Source: Porphyra umbilicalis
Taxonomy: Eukaryota; Rhodophyta; Bangiophyceae; Bangiales; Bangiaceae
Assembly: GCA_002049455.2 (NCBI GenBank)
Contig: KV919023.1
Location: 49,878-113,877, forward strand
Direction of reading: 5' to 3'
DNA length: 64,000 nt
Part shown: positions 52,927-63,905 of the stretch, one piece after another
Position numbering within the stretch: the first letter of the stretch is position 1
Layout of the letters: the number at the start of each line of letters is the position of its first letter
Made by a program: the position numbers and the translations under genes
Notes under the pieces: model-generated
Databases searched by the model: none
The model's input: only the letters and a program-made list of their open reading frames with translations
What the model was told of the DNA's origin: nothing

Positions 52927-53524
52927 TGTATTTAACGTAGTTTTCGGTGTAACTGGCATGGCTGATTATTTGTCAGCCGGCCGGACGCGGGCAACTGGCC
53001 AGGCGGAGGCGGCTGACGGAGGGGGGCGGCGTGACGCACGGTCGGGGGACCGAGCGGACGCGCGAGACCGAGCGTGGGCGGTGCGTGGCCGCCAATGGGG
53101 GCGGCACGCGACGGCGACGCTCGGGCGGGCGTGGCGCCTCTTTGGGCACCACCGCCCGCGACCGCGGGCAACCACGGTTCTGACACGCAGCCGCGGCGAC
53201 GGGCGGCGACGGGCGCGCGGCAATGACGCCCGCCCGCCGCGGCGCCTGCTGGCGGGCGCATCGGGCGCCACGCCCGCGCGCGCGCGCGCGCGTCGCGCGC
53301 CGCGCGCGCGGCGCAGCGCGCGCGCCGGCACCGGCCCCCCTCCCCCAACGGGCGCCCGGGGCGTGCTCCGGGCGCACGCGCAGAGACCCCTTGCGGCGGC
53401 GGGGTGCGGCTTGCCCTGCCGGCGGCGGCCGCGCCAGCGGCCGCAGCCGACTACTTGATGCCGCGCGGCGGCGACCACCCGCCGGCCTCTACCGGCCGGC
53501 AGCGTCCTCGTCTTCTCGCGGCCC
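52927..53524 (+). repeat. A2 split direct repeat
   Basis: Second copy of A1, offset by 5066 bp. The divergence point after CTCGCGGCCC is the same in both copies. Confidence 0.9.
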
Positions 53525-53921
53525 CGCCCACCCCCCTGGGCACGCACGCACCGAGCGGTGCCCACTGTACATCATGTTCAACCCTCGGCCTGTACCTGCT
53601 GTTTGACTCTACCGCGGCCGCTCCGTTAGCGGCCACGTCCTGTACCTGTTACACACGCTGGTTGCACTTTATCCCCCCTCTCGGGTGGGGCGCGACCGCT
53701 TGTACTACCTGCTGCGTAACCGTGCCGAGGCGGTATGCGCCCATGTCTTCTGGCGGCTGGGCAGCACGCCGCATGCCGGCGCGCGTGACCCAGCTCGCAG
53801 CTCAATGCACTTGCTTCTTCTTCTTCTTGTCTTCCCGCAGGGCCGGCGAAAGCCGGTCAGCCAACCGCATCGGGGGGGTTGGCGTAGCCTGCATTGGGAA
53901 TTATTTAAAAATCACGTTTAT

Positions 53922-53954
53922 TGGCGCACTCCTTCTCGGCTACCTCACTGGTTA
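53922..53954 (+). repeat. B2 repeat (right terminus) of the PAT/DIRS element
   Basis: Identical to B1; host DNA (GCCACGAGCCCG) follows. Confidence 0.88.
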
Positions 53955-55262
53955 GCCACGAGCCCGCCAACGCGCAATACGAAACTATTAATACAGCAAT
54001 CGCATGTGTGACATGGGTCACATGGCCTTTCGTAGCCGCTGCGCCACTTCCGCCTTGACGACACGCATGGAAGGCTGTCCACAGTGGCAGCAGAGGTAGA
54101 TTGGCAACATAGCGCGTCTTCCAAGGTCCCTCGCGAAAAAATGAAACGGTGTCGCACGACCACCATGATAGGCTGAACAGGTGCACGGCGTGACGGCGTG
54201 CTGCTTTTCAGGCCATGGACTGCGGTTCTCGCTGGGGGGCCTGCCCGCACGACTCGGCCAACTCCGTCCCCCCCCAGCAGGCCACGGCGGCGGCAGAGGC
54301 GGCCACATCCGTCCGAAGTCCCACGCGACATGACCCCGCCTTCCTCCCGCCCCGCGTGGAGTTATCACAGCCGGCGCGAGCGGCATCGGCCCATCTGACG
54401 CGGCGCCCACGAAAGAGTCCGCCGGGTCGGATGTTCTGCGGGAGGGACGTGATGGGGGTGGCGCACTCGCCGCGCCGTGCCGCTCCCCCCGCCTGCCCGA
54501 TGCGAGCGGCCAACATGGCGGACGGGTCGAAGGGAGCACGGGCACCGTCCGTCAAGGCGATCGGTCGTGGAGCAGACGTCGCTGACAGTCGCGACGCGAG
54601 GGGGACGCGGCGCACGCGCGCCGCCGCCGCCGCCGCTGCCGCCGCTGCCGCCGTCGCCGCCGCCACGGCCACCGCCGCCGCCGCCACGGCCACCGCCGGT
54701 CTACGTTGGCGCAGGCGGCGCGTACCCCACTGCGTGGCAGTCACGGTGGGCCGCTCGGTCGGGTGCGCGGCCCCTTCCGGCACTCGCCGCGGCCGCGGGG
54801 CGGTGGCGGCGCGGCGGCCTCGCCGTCACGCTGCCGCGCGTCCGCTCTCCTCAGGCGCGGCGTGCGATTCCCACATGCCACGTCATTTGGCCAAGAAAGT
54901 GCCATGACGACTGAGTCAGTGTCAACTGCGATCAAAGATTGGTGACGGAAGATTCTCGTGGCGGGGCGCTTCGGTGGGTCCGGTGCCAGCCACCGGCAGG
55001 GGCTGGTAAGGAGCCAGGACGCGGCACGTGGGCCCCGGGCCCCGGGGGGGCGGGGTCCCCAGCTGCCCACATGCCGCGTCCTGCCCCACCAGGGCCCCTG
55101 ATCTGCCCGGTTGTTGCCGCGGACCAACGATCCGCTCGTGCAAGCGGGCGGCTGGGGCATGCAAGAAACCTTGATCGGCTTGCTCGCGGGGCCGCACGAG
55201 GCTGGGAGCGACGCTACCCCGCATGCACACGGGAGTTCGCGGGGCGCACGGTCGGTTCCGGG
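53955..55262. other. Region with one doubtful frame
   Basis: A plus-strand frame from ATG 54215 (MDCGSRWGACPHDSANSVPP) to 54907 has a non-repetitive first ~110 residues and then an Ala/Thr repeat with (GCC)n DNA. It has no domain and may be chance. Confidence 0.25.
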
Positions 55263-56060
55263 ATGAGACCCGACGTGCTTCTCGTTGCAGCTCCCTGCGC
55301 GGAGGAGGAGCTGCCAGCCGCCGCCCAGGCGCGCGCCGACCCCGCGCTGCGGTCGCCGCCGACCCGGGCGCCCCTGACCCGCTCCGACGGCGCTGTGCCG
55401 CCGGCCGCCACGACTCGCCGACGCGCCCGGGAACGCCAGCACCCCGCCCCCCCCCCTCCGACCCGCACCCCTACCGCCGGGCGGCACGGGCGCGTGCGGT
55501 CACCGGGGGGGGCGCGTCGCCATCGGCCGGTGCGTGCGCGCCGGCGGTGACGACGGCGGGCGCGGGCGCACCGACACGGCGGAAGCAAAAAAAGCTGTGG
55601 TCGACCGCCGAGGACCGCTTCCTGCTGGTCTATGGGCCAAGCCGCGTCGCGCAGTCTGTCGCCGACTCGAGCTCGGCGCGCACCGAGGGTGCCGCCAGGA
55701 TGCGGCTTCGGCGGCTGGCGGAAAGGGACGCGTCCCGGCCGCTGAATGGGGGAGGGGAGGGGGGGGCTGGCGCTGCAGAGCCGCGCGCGTGCCGGCGTGC
55801 CACGGCGGCGGCGACGGTGGGTTCCTGTGGGGGTGGCGACGGTCGCCGCGCGTCGGGCTCTGATGCGTCGCAGGCGACGTCAGAGGGCAGCAGCTCGGGC
55901 ACTGAGGTATCGAATGATGACACGACTACACGAGTTGGTCGGTAGGGGGATTTGCAACGGGTGCTGTGGCGCACCAGGGCCGCCGGCGCTTGGGTTTGCA
56001 GGGGTGGGGCGCGTGGCCGGGCCGTTTTGCATTGAGTGCGCACTGTTGATGTCAATGTGA
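55263..56060 (+). CDS. Myb/SANT-like protein with C-terminal Cys pairs
   Basis: ATG 55263 reads MRPDVLLVAAPCAEEELPAA. After a C run near 55446 the frame moves to one carrying KQKKLWSTAEDRFLLVYGPS and TEGAARMRLRRLAERD, a Myb-like helix set (W-x2-xED...R-T-x2-A-x2-R). After a G run near 55755 a third frame ends in RLHELVGRGICNGCCG and GPFCIECALLMSM (two C-x2-C pairs about 25 residues apart) at 56060. One protein of ~260 residues with a DNA-binding domain and a possible zinc site is the simplest reading. It could belong to a transposon or to the host. Confidence 0.4.
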
Positions 56061-56920
56061 GTGTGAGAGGATGATGCGCCCGGAGGATACTCATGCCAGT
56101 GCTCGTGCCTTGCTCGCGCCATTGGGGGGAATGCCCTCTACGGCGGGGGTGTCGACAGTTGGATGGTGTGCGGCCAACCCGAAAAGGCACGAGCGGCGAG
56201 GCGCACGGGCGCTGGCGGCGGCTGGGTGGCGCGAGACCTCGATCCGTCCCGCAATGCCCAGCGCGGCGACAACCACAAGAAACAGGCACACCCCCGTGGG
56301 CAATCCCAACGCGTCAAACACGCCAAGAAAAAAACACAGACAGAGGGGCATTGGCGGCACCTGTGCGGTGCGCGCCGCCGCCGCGTGCCACCCGCGATGG
56401 CGCGCGGCACCGTCAGGGGAGGGGAGAGGGGGGGAGCTCCCCAACGATGCGGCGCTTGGGCGACAACCACCACCGCCGATAGCAGCGGCGGGTGGTGGTC
56501 GAGGCCGGGTCAGCGTCGAGGGCGCCCGCACCCGCCGCGGCGCCCACCTCGCGGCGGGAGCGGTCCACGCTTGCCGTCGGGGGTCACAGACGACGACGGG
56601 CGGTGTGGCCGCCTGCCACCCCGCCCGACGCCCAGTGTGTCAAAGCGTCGGCTGGCTCGGCCACTGGCGGCGGGCGACGGCGGCGGCGCCCGCGGCGCGC
56701 CCGCCGCGTCGGGCGGCGGGGGACGCCGGCGGCGGCAGCGGGGCCAGCGTCGCCGGCGTTGGTGGCGGCGGGTCGCTGCGGCCGCGGCAGCGCGGGCGGC
56801 CAACCCTGCCGTGCAGCTACGTCGCAGCGCGTGCGTGCCTGCGGTGCCGGTGGGGGGGGCATGGCACGCCGGGAAACACGCAGCAGGGCGGACTACTGCG
56901 GAGGACCGCCTCGCCGCATG
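56061..56920. other. GC-rich spacer, no gene assigned
   Basis: Both strands are open for hundreds of codons with Arg/Gly/Ala mirror translations. No motif was recognised. Confidence 0.4.
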
Positions 56921-57239
56921 TAGTATCTGGAAGTCTCGATCACGTACCGTTTTTTGGTGCGGAGACGCGCTCTCAGCGCTCGGCGCCCGGCCAGCGGGCC
57001 GCGCCCAGCCGCGCCGGGCCCGCTCCTCGGCCCGGCGGCGGGACCTGCCACGACACCCAACAGTGCCACGTGCCCAGATCGATACTTACCTACCCTCCTC
57101 GGATGCACTCCTGTATGAGTGATCACCCCACCGTGGGCGTGACCGGGCATGACCAGAATCCATGACTGCCCCCCCCCCTACACTGCTACCCACGACCCCA
57201 CCAACAGGCCTCGCCTGGGGGTGTAAACCGTGACCGTCA

Positions 57240-58130
57240 TGACGGGCACGACGACCACGCCACCGCCATCGCCGCCGCGCCCGCGCCGGCCCCGCCCGCG
57301 CCGCCCCTGCCCCCGCCCCCGCCCCCGCCGCCCCCGCCCCCGCCACCCCCGCCCCCGCCCCTGCCCGCCGCCCCCGCCCCCGCCCCCGCCGCCCCCGCCC
57401 CCGCCCCCGCCCCCGCCGCCCCCTCCCCCGCCCTCGCCCCCGCCCGCCGCCCCCGCCCCCGCCACCCCCGCCCTCGCCCCCGCCCGCCGCCCCCGCCCCC
57501 GCCACCCCCGCCCCCGCCACCCCCGCCCTCGCCCCCGCCCCCGCCGCCCCCGCCCCCGCCGCCCCCTCCCCGCCGCCCCCGCCCCCGCCGCCCCCGCCCT
57601 CGCCCCCGCCCGCCGCCCCCGCCCCCGCCCCCCCGCCCCCGCCCCCGCCGCCCCCGCCCCCGCCGCCCCCGCCCCCGCCGCCCCCGCCCCCGCCCCTGCC
57701 GCCCCCGCCGCCCCCGCCCCCGCCGCCCCCGCCCTCGCCCCCGCCCGCCGCCCCCGCCCCCGCCACCCCCGCCCTCGCCCCCGCCCGCCGCCCCCGCCCC
57801 CGCCACCCCCGCCCCCGCCACCCCCGCCCTCGCCCCCGCCCCCGCCGCCCCCGCCCCCGCCGCCCCCGCCCCCGCCGCCCCCGCCCCCGCCCCTGCCGCC
57901 CCCGCCGCCCCCGCCCCCGCCGCCCCCGCCCCCGCCCCCGCCGCCCCCACCCACGCCGCCCCGCCGCCCCCGCCGCCCCTGCCACCGCCCCCGCCCCCGC
58001 CGCCCCCACCCACGCCGCCCCGCCGCCCCCGCCGCCCCTGCCACCGCCCCGCCCCCGCCGCCGCTGTCCCTACCCCCGCCCCCGCCCCCGCGGCCCGCCG
58101 CCGCCGCCCCCGCCCCCGCCCCCGCCGCCC
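57240..58130. repeat. C-rich minisatellite with higher-order repeats
   Basis: Short CCCCCGCCGCC/CCCCCGCCCCCGCC units dominate. Longer blocks repeat: the stretch near 57430-57560 recurs at about 57730-57855, and a 60-bp unit with CCCACCCACGCCGCCCCGCC occurs at 57945 and 58005. Strand asymmetry is almost complete (C on plus). It continues less regularly as GCCGCC repeats to about 58780. Confidence 0.85.
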
Positions 58131-58799
58131 CCGCCGCCCTCGCGGCTGCCGTCGCCCCCGCCCCCGCCCCCGCCGCCCCCGCCGCCGCCGCCGCCCCTGC
58201 CGCCCTCTCTCCGGCCAGCCCCTGCCGCCGCTGCCGCCGCCGCCGCCCCGTGCCGCTGCCGGAGCCGCCGCTGCCTCCTGCCGCCGCCCTCCCTGCCTGC
58301 CGTCGCCGCCACCAGCGGCCGCCGCCGCCGCTGCCACCACCGCCACGGGCCCCTGCCGCCGCTGCCGCCGCCGCCATTACCTTCTACCGCCGCCGCCCCT
58401 GCGTGTCACCGCTGCCGGCTTCTGCCGCCGCCACCGCGCCCGCCGCCCCGTGCCGCCGCCTCCCCTGCGTGCCACCGCCGCGGCCTCCTGCCGCCACCGC
58501 CGCCGCCGCTGCCCCCTGCCGCCGCTTCCTGCTGCTACCGCCCCGCCCCCTGCCGCCGCCGCCCTTGCGTGCCGCCACCGCGGCCCCGGCCACCACCTCT
58601 GCCGCCGCAGCCCCCTGCCGCCGCCGCCTGCCGCCGCCGCCTGCCGCCGCCGCCACCACCGGCTGCCGCTGCCGCCGGCTGCTGCCGTCCGCGCGGCGGC
58701 TGCTGCAGCCGTCCGCTGGTGCCGCCCTGGTGGCGGCTCGCGCCACAGGTGGGTGCCTTTTGTCCCTACCACTTCCCCCTGACTCGGGCGGACGGGGGT

Positions 58800-60180
58800 A
58801 GGTGCCGTCGAGGTACTGGGCTGGTTTGGTGTGGTCAGTTGGGGGGGGTATAATGTCGTGTTGTACTTTTCCCTGGCGAGTTCTATGGAGCCCGCACAGT
58901 CTCTGTGCTACTCCATGTGTATACGCACCTTGTAAAGTGTGTTGTTGACCGCCACATGACTTTGTTGCCTTCCGTAGCCGGAAGGAGCAATCGTTAAGTT
59001 GCCGTATGCACGTCGGTGGGGGGGCCGCATACCATGGATACATTCCTTGCAGGGGGTGTACACAACTTCCAGAGTGGCTCAGAGTACTTTGATAGCTTGG
59101 GACCTCTGTAGGCAGCTCGTGCCCATAGCTGGGCAGGTCTGGGGAAAGTACGTGGCAGAGGACGTCCTCTAGGCTTCCTGTGATAGTAGTAGTCCCGTCT
59201 TTTGGGCTCTACTGAGGGGCTGGTACATGCCGGTGGCAGTGCGCTAAAACGCCTGGGGTATGGATGGGTATGGCAGGCTGGGGAGGTGGTGTCGGGTACT
59301 GGTGACTGATACCTTTGGAGGGCAGAAACGGTATGAAAGAAGTGTTTGTGCACAAAAAGACCCACAATGCCGTAACCAGCGCCCTTCAAAGACCCAACAA
59401 GGATCCTCTCCAAGAAAGTTGTGTTTTGCTCGTGTTTGTCCCAGAAGTGCTCGACGTACCTCCGATGTGAGCAGGACTGCACAAGTGAAGGAACGCGTGA
59501 AGCAAGTGCACCCAGCAGCACCTTTTCTTTTCGCAGCTGGTCAGGAAGCACACATAACCTTGTTAGTGATGTGCAATGGTATTTTTTTTGTGAAAGCACA
59601 ACGAGAGCTGCTGTAGGCAGGTAGGGAAGCGCAACCAACGATTCCACTGGATTGTGCAGTGTCATCAGACAGACGTGTGATCAACTGGGCCATGCAGTGT
59701 CAGCGATCTTACCGAATATTGCTGTTTGCTGAATTTTAGCAGATGCGAACAAGAACAACATCGGCAGAAACAGCCGCCTCGGCCAATGGGCGCAACAGAA
59801 AAATGACGTGCACCAATCAGATCACGTTTCGGTCCAGTCCTGTTCCTGTCCAAGTGGGCCAAATTTCAGAAAACAGTAATACAGTGGTCAGGATGTGGCG
59901 ACAGGTCCCAAGATGTTTCTCTTGAGCACACGCCGCATTCACCTCCCCGCGCCCGCTCGGCTACACGCCCCGGTCGCCAGAAACACGCCCAGTCAGTACC
60001 CGGATTCCACCCCCATCCAGTTAGCTACCTCGGACCATACCCAAACCTCGCTGCCCTTTCACCCTGTACCATGCTCCACCTGCGCCTCAGTACCAATCCT
60101 CCCCCCTCACCCCGTACCCCATCTCGTCCACCACCCACGGCGACACCTTTCTCACCAGCCCAATACCCACGCCAATCCAA
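58800..60180. other. AT-richer stretch without recognised gene
   Basis: The minus frame 58994-59665 is the longest and has balanced composition (for example YVEHFWDKHEQNTTFLERIL) but matches no family known to me. It could be a diverged element ORF. Confidence 0.3.
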
Positions 60181-60189
60181 TGAGCCTAA

Positions 60190-60960
60190 GGGGAGGTGGC
60201 CAGGGGCGAGAGCGGTGCCAGCGGCGGGAGCCGCGGCCAGGGGCTGGGGCGGCGGCGGCGGCGGGGGCTGCAGCCAGGGACGGGGGCGGCGGCGGTGGCG
60301 GGGGTCGCGGCCAAGAGCGGGGGTGGCGGCGGTGGCGGGGGCAGCGGCAGCAGGCGGGGTAGTGGCCAGCGGCGGCGGCGGCGCCAGTGGCGGGGGCCGC
60401 GTCCAGGGGCGGGGGCGGTGGCGGCGGCGAAGGCTGCGGCCGCGGGGGCGGGGCGGCGGCGGTGGCGGTGGCGGGGGCTGCAGCCAGGGGCGGGAGCGGC
60501 GGCGGGGGTGGGGGCCGCGGCCATGGGCGGCGGCGATGGCGGCGGCGGGGGCGGCAGCAGCAGGGGAGGCAGCGGGCAGCGGCGGCGGCGGTGCCAGTGG
60601 CGGGGGCCGAGTTCAGGGGCGGCAGCAGCGGCGGCGGCGGGGGCTGCGGCAGCAGCGGGCGTGGCGGCCCGAGGGGGGGCGGGGGCCAGCGGAGGGGGCG
60701 GCGGCCAGGAGCGGGGGAGGCGGCCAGGGGCGGGGGAGGCGGCCAGGGGCGGGGGAGGCGGCCAGGGGCGGGGGAGGCGGCCAGGGGCGGAGGAGGCGCC
60801 AGCGGCGGGAGCCGCGGCCAGTGGCGGGGGCGGTGGAGGCGGCGGGAGCGGCAGCCGCGGGGGCGGCGGCGGCGGAGGGGGCGGCGGCGAGTGTAGAGGT
60901 GGGGGCGGGGGCGGCGACGGCGGCGGCAGCGGGTGCGGGGGCGGCGGCAGTTCGTGCACG
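60190..60960. repeat. G-rich minisatellite
   Basis: GGCGGCGGCGGGGGC and GGCCAGGGGCGGGGGAGGC units; the latter 20-bp unit repeats about five times at 60700-60800. G is on the plus strand, the opposite polarity to the 57.2-58.1 kb array. Confidence 0.8.
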
Positions 60961-61266
60961 CCCAGTGACAGTGCAGATCCCCCCCGCTGAGTGAGGAGGA
61001 CAGCCCAACACCCATCTGGATCACCGTGATGCCGGACACAGGTGTCGGGGCGGTCATGTCTGGTCACGAGCTTCATTGCAAGTACAAAAATGCACGAGGT
61101 CGCATCGTGGCACAAAATCGACAGAATTCAAAAAGAGCTAGCCCCCCCACCAAATCACCCCCCACGCGGCCCCTGAATCCCCCCACGTGGCGCGCGCACA
61201 GGCCGCCCCCCCCCCCCCCCCCTCACGCACCAAAAAACGGTACGTGATCGAGAATGTCAAATACTA

Positions 61267-61939
61267 CCTCGCCGCGCCGCACCACGGCGAGAGGACGCCC
61301 CGCTGTCGGAGGAGCGGGCAAAGCCCTGCGGGGGCGAGAAAGACACTGGGCCGAGCTGGGTGGACCCCCTGCGATCTACACAAGCGGGATCTGGTCGACG
61401 GCGGCCCAATGGGAGCGGCGGTGGTCGCCGCGGAAAGTACCCGCATCAAAGGAGTAGTTGCAGTGCAGCACCTCAAGTCGACACGTCATGAGCAGCCTCA
61501 AGTGCGCTGCGCGCCAGCCGTCAGAGTGGAGAACGTGGTGGTCGGCGACCAGCCGCCGGCGCCTCCACGACCGCCTCGACGTGGTTGCTGACGCAGGCTG
61601 CCGAGGCGGCACAAGGACCGGGATGGCCACCCCACACCGTCCCGTTGAATTATTTGGGGGATGTGACTTTGCCGGCCCCTTTGAACTGTCGCGGACACAC
61701 CGTGACTGCGTCAGCACCACAACGACTGCGGTTGTCGGGTCTCCACCAGCAGCGCGCCGTCGTCGTGTTGCCGCGTGCCTCGGTCGGCACCTTCTCCCCC
61801 CTACAGCACCGCCCTGCTCTCTCGCACTTTCCTTTCCTCCTTTCCCCCATCTGCCCCTCACCTCCTCCTCCCGCCTGCGGTTCCCCTCTTCGCCGTCTCC
61901 TTTCCCAGCGCCCGCCCCCTCTTTTTTTCCGGTCCGACC
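61267..61939. other. Upstream region of the I9 gene
   Basis: Contains no convincing ORF. Pyrimidine-rich sequence at 61790-61935 precedes the ATG at 61940 and looks like a 5' UTR or promoter-proximal stretch. Confidence 0.4.
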
Positions 61940-62303
61940 ATGGCCCCCCCCGGGCCGGACGCTGCCCCTCCTCGTCGCCGCCGCCGCGGCCGCCATCGTT
62001 GCCCTCAGCTGCGTCGCCACCCGCGTCGACTCGTCGACGGCGGCGGCGCCCCCGACCAAGCGCTACATTGTCACCCTCACCCACTCGGCCGCCCCCGCCG
62101 ACGCGGTGCGCTCGGCGGTGCGGCGGGTGCAGGCGCGCGCGCGGGCGGCCGTCGCTGGCGGCGGCGCCCCCGCCCTGCGCGTCCTCGACGAGTACCGCAC
62201 CATTGGGGGGTTGCTCGTGGAGGGCACCCCCGCCGACGCGGAGGCGGTGCGGGCCATGGACGGGGTCTTTGTGGAGGAGGATGGGATTGTGACGGCGGCC
62301 TGA
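61940..62303 (+). CDS. Stand-alone subtilisin propeptide-like (inhibitor I9) protein
   Basis: The frame ending at TGA 62303 reads KRYIVTLTHSAAPADAVRSA, DEYRTIGGLLVEGTPADAEA and MDGVFVEEDGIVTAA, the full beta-alpha-beta pattern of Inhibitor_I9, the domain that chaperones and inhibits subtilases. There is no protease domain after it, so it resembles free propeptide-like inhibitors of plants and fungi. A hydrophobic leader (RTLPLLVAAAAAAIVALSCV) precedes it and would send it to the secretory path. The only suitable ATG (61940) is one base out of frame, separated by an 8-C run at 61944-61951; seven C's would give an intact ~120-residue protein. Confidence 0.7.
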
Positions 62304-63066
62304 TGTGGTTTTTTCGGGGGGGGGGGGGTATGGGAGAGGGCACCGTGAGGTGGTGGTGGTGGCCCACATGCCGTGGACAACGGGGCGTGTTGGGTGGGGG
62401 ATGACTGTTGGGTGTGCGCGTCTGATGTCGGTTCCGTTTCTGCTTCGGTCGTTTTTTTTTTTCCTTTGCATTTCTATCGACAATGCCTGTGCTGTTTGTA
62501 CGACGAGCAACCGCGCAACCGCCGCCACACACGCGGGCCCAGCGACGCCAGCGCCCGCGGGGCGGCCACGCCGGCGCCCCCCAAACCCCAGTACCGCGCG
62601 CCGGCGCCGGCCACCCCCTCGCCCCCCGACTACAAGTACAAAGTGGCGGGCCCGCCGCCCGAGCGACGACGCGGTACACCCAACGGCAGCAGACGCCGGC
62701 GCCGCCCCGACTGGGAACGGCGCGCACGCACGCACGCCCCCGTCCGCGCGGCGGTGGGGACGGCCGGGCGCGCGCGGGGGGGCACCGCCACGCCGCGCCG
62801 CGCCGCGCCGCGCGTCGAGGGGGGCCCACCGCCACGCCCGCCGCCACCGCCGCGTCGCGGGCGGGCGCCGCCCCGTCGACGCGGCGTGGCGCGCCACCCG
62901 CCCTCGCGGGGAGGACCGGGGACCGGCCGAGCCGCCGGCGGGCCGCCGCGCGGGGACCCGCGGGTCAGCGAGCAGGCGCGGCCTCCAGTGCCCGCCGGCG
63001 CCGGCCGCCCCCGCCCCCTCCGCCGCCGCCAGCCCCGTCTGGGTTGGTCCGCCGCCGCCGCGGCGC
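62304..63066. other. Intergenic between convergent I9 and UPF0301 genes
   Basis: Mirror-image GC-rich frames only. An AT-richer patch with a T run (62451-62462) may belong to 3' ends. Confidence 0.4.
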
Positions 63067-63905
63067 TCAGTCCCCCCCCCCCCCCCCGCTCCTCTCGTCC
63101 GCCTCGCGCTCCCACTGGCGCTCCCGCGCCTTGTCAACGACCGCCGCGTAGGGCCCACCCATGCGGAGCAGCACCGCCTCCCACAGGCGGCGGCCGGCAC
63201 CAACAGCCGCCGCCCACCCCGCGTCGCGTGGCGACAAGCCGCCCGTGCCGCCTCCCGCGCCGCGTCGCGGTCCCGAACCGTCGCCGGCGGCGGCGCCAAA
63301 GATGACGCCTTTGCCGGCGGCGGCGACAAACCAGGCGCCCGACGCCAGCTCCGCCTCGAGCTGCCCGGCCGACCACCCGCAGTAGCCGAGGTGGAGGCGC
63401 AGACGCGCCGATGCCGCCGCCTCGTCTCCGTCCGGAGGGGGGTCCGTGGGGGGGGGGCATCGCGCCCGTGACGGCCGCGACGGCGGCGGCCAAGCCCGTG
63501 GCGCGGCTGCTGCCGCTGCCGCCACCGCCGCCGCCGCCGCCGCCGCCACCGCCGCCGCCAACGTCCGCGTCCGCCCCCCCCCCCCACCCAAGTACAAGCC
63601 TGGCAGGACGGCCTCGGAGCCCGGCACGCCCGCCACATCGTGCAGCAGCAGCGCCACCGACGAGCGGCCGACGGGCCCCCCTCAAACGCGGCCAGCCGCG
63701 GGCTTGACCGCCCGTCGCCCCCCCCCCCGCCCGAGCGCTTCCACCGCCCGCGCGCGGCCGCCCGCCGCGGGACGGCCGAGGAGGACGCCGGCGGCCCCCC
63801 CCGGCCCCGCGTGGAGCACCAGCACGACCGAGTGGGAAAAGTAGGAGCCGGGCGGGTGGCCCTTGGCGGTGGCGAGGAGGAGGCACCCGCACTCGGGCGC
63901 CGCCA
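63067..63905 (-). CDS. UPF0301/YqgE (AlgH-type, DUF179) family protein, 5' partial
   Basis: The visible exon starts at 63905 after a minus-strand acceptor (CTTGTCCGACAACAG), so the 5' end lies beyond the window. Family motifs are CGCLLLATAKG, YFSHSVVLVLH, GVLLGRP, AAFEGGPV (across a frame change), VALLLHDVAG, LPGLYLGG, LGYCGWSAGQLEAELASGAW and the C-terminal RMGGPYAAVV. Plant members are often plastid-targeted; no biochemical role is settled. Frame changes sit at a G run near 63722 and at the six-G run by 63682. An Ala-rich insertion separates GLYLGG from the LGYCGWS block. Confidence 0.75.

Larger units (their letters stand above)
47861..53954 (+). mobile_element. Complete PAT-type DIRS-order retrotransposon (6.1 kb)
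   Basis: The architecture is A1 - ORFs - B1A2 - B2. A1 (47861-48458) and A2 (52927-53524) are 598-bp direct repeats with one difference seen. B1 (52894-52926) and B2 (53922-53954) are identical 33-bp repeats, with B1 abutting A2. These split direct repeats define the PAT group, which makes a circular intermediate and integrates with a tyrosine recombinase, without target duplication. The three ORFs (Gag-like, RT/RNase H/MTase, YR) lie in three different plus-strand frames, all without internal stops. A2 and B2 are separated by ~400 bp of unique sequence. Near-identical repeats and intact ORFs suggest recent activity. Confidence 0.9.
56921..61266. mobile_element. Putative 4.3-kb element bounded by 41-bp inverted repeats
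   Basis: 56921-56961 and 61226-61266 are inverted copies with 37 of 41 matches, sharing TCGATCACGTACCGTTTTTT. The outer ends are TAGTAT, so a TA flank is possible. Inside lie two large minisatellites and an AT-richer section (58.8-60.0 kb) with no transposase. Both ends translate, outward, to KKRYVIE followed by three residues and YY, so they may instead be two copies of a conserved coding piece. Confidence 0.45.

Noticed and set aside
57230-58801. Pro-rich or Gly-rich large proteins
   Set aside because: Pure translation of minisatellite units in all frames.
61458-61939. N-terminal extension of the I9 protein in the open upstream frame
   Set aside because: Arg/Ser-rich without motif; a leader starting at ATG 61940 with a one-base homopolymer correction is more convincing.
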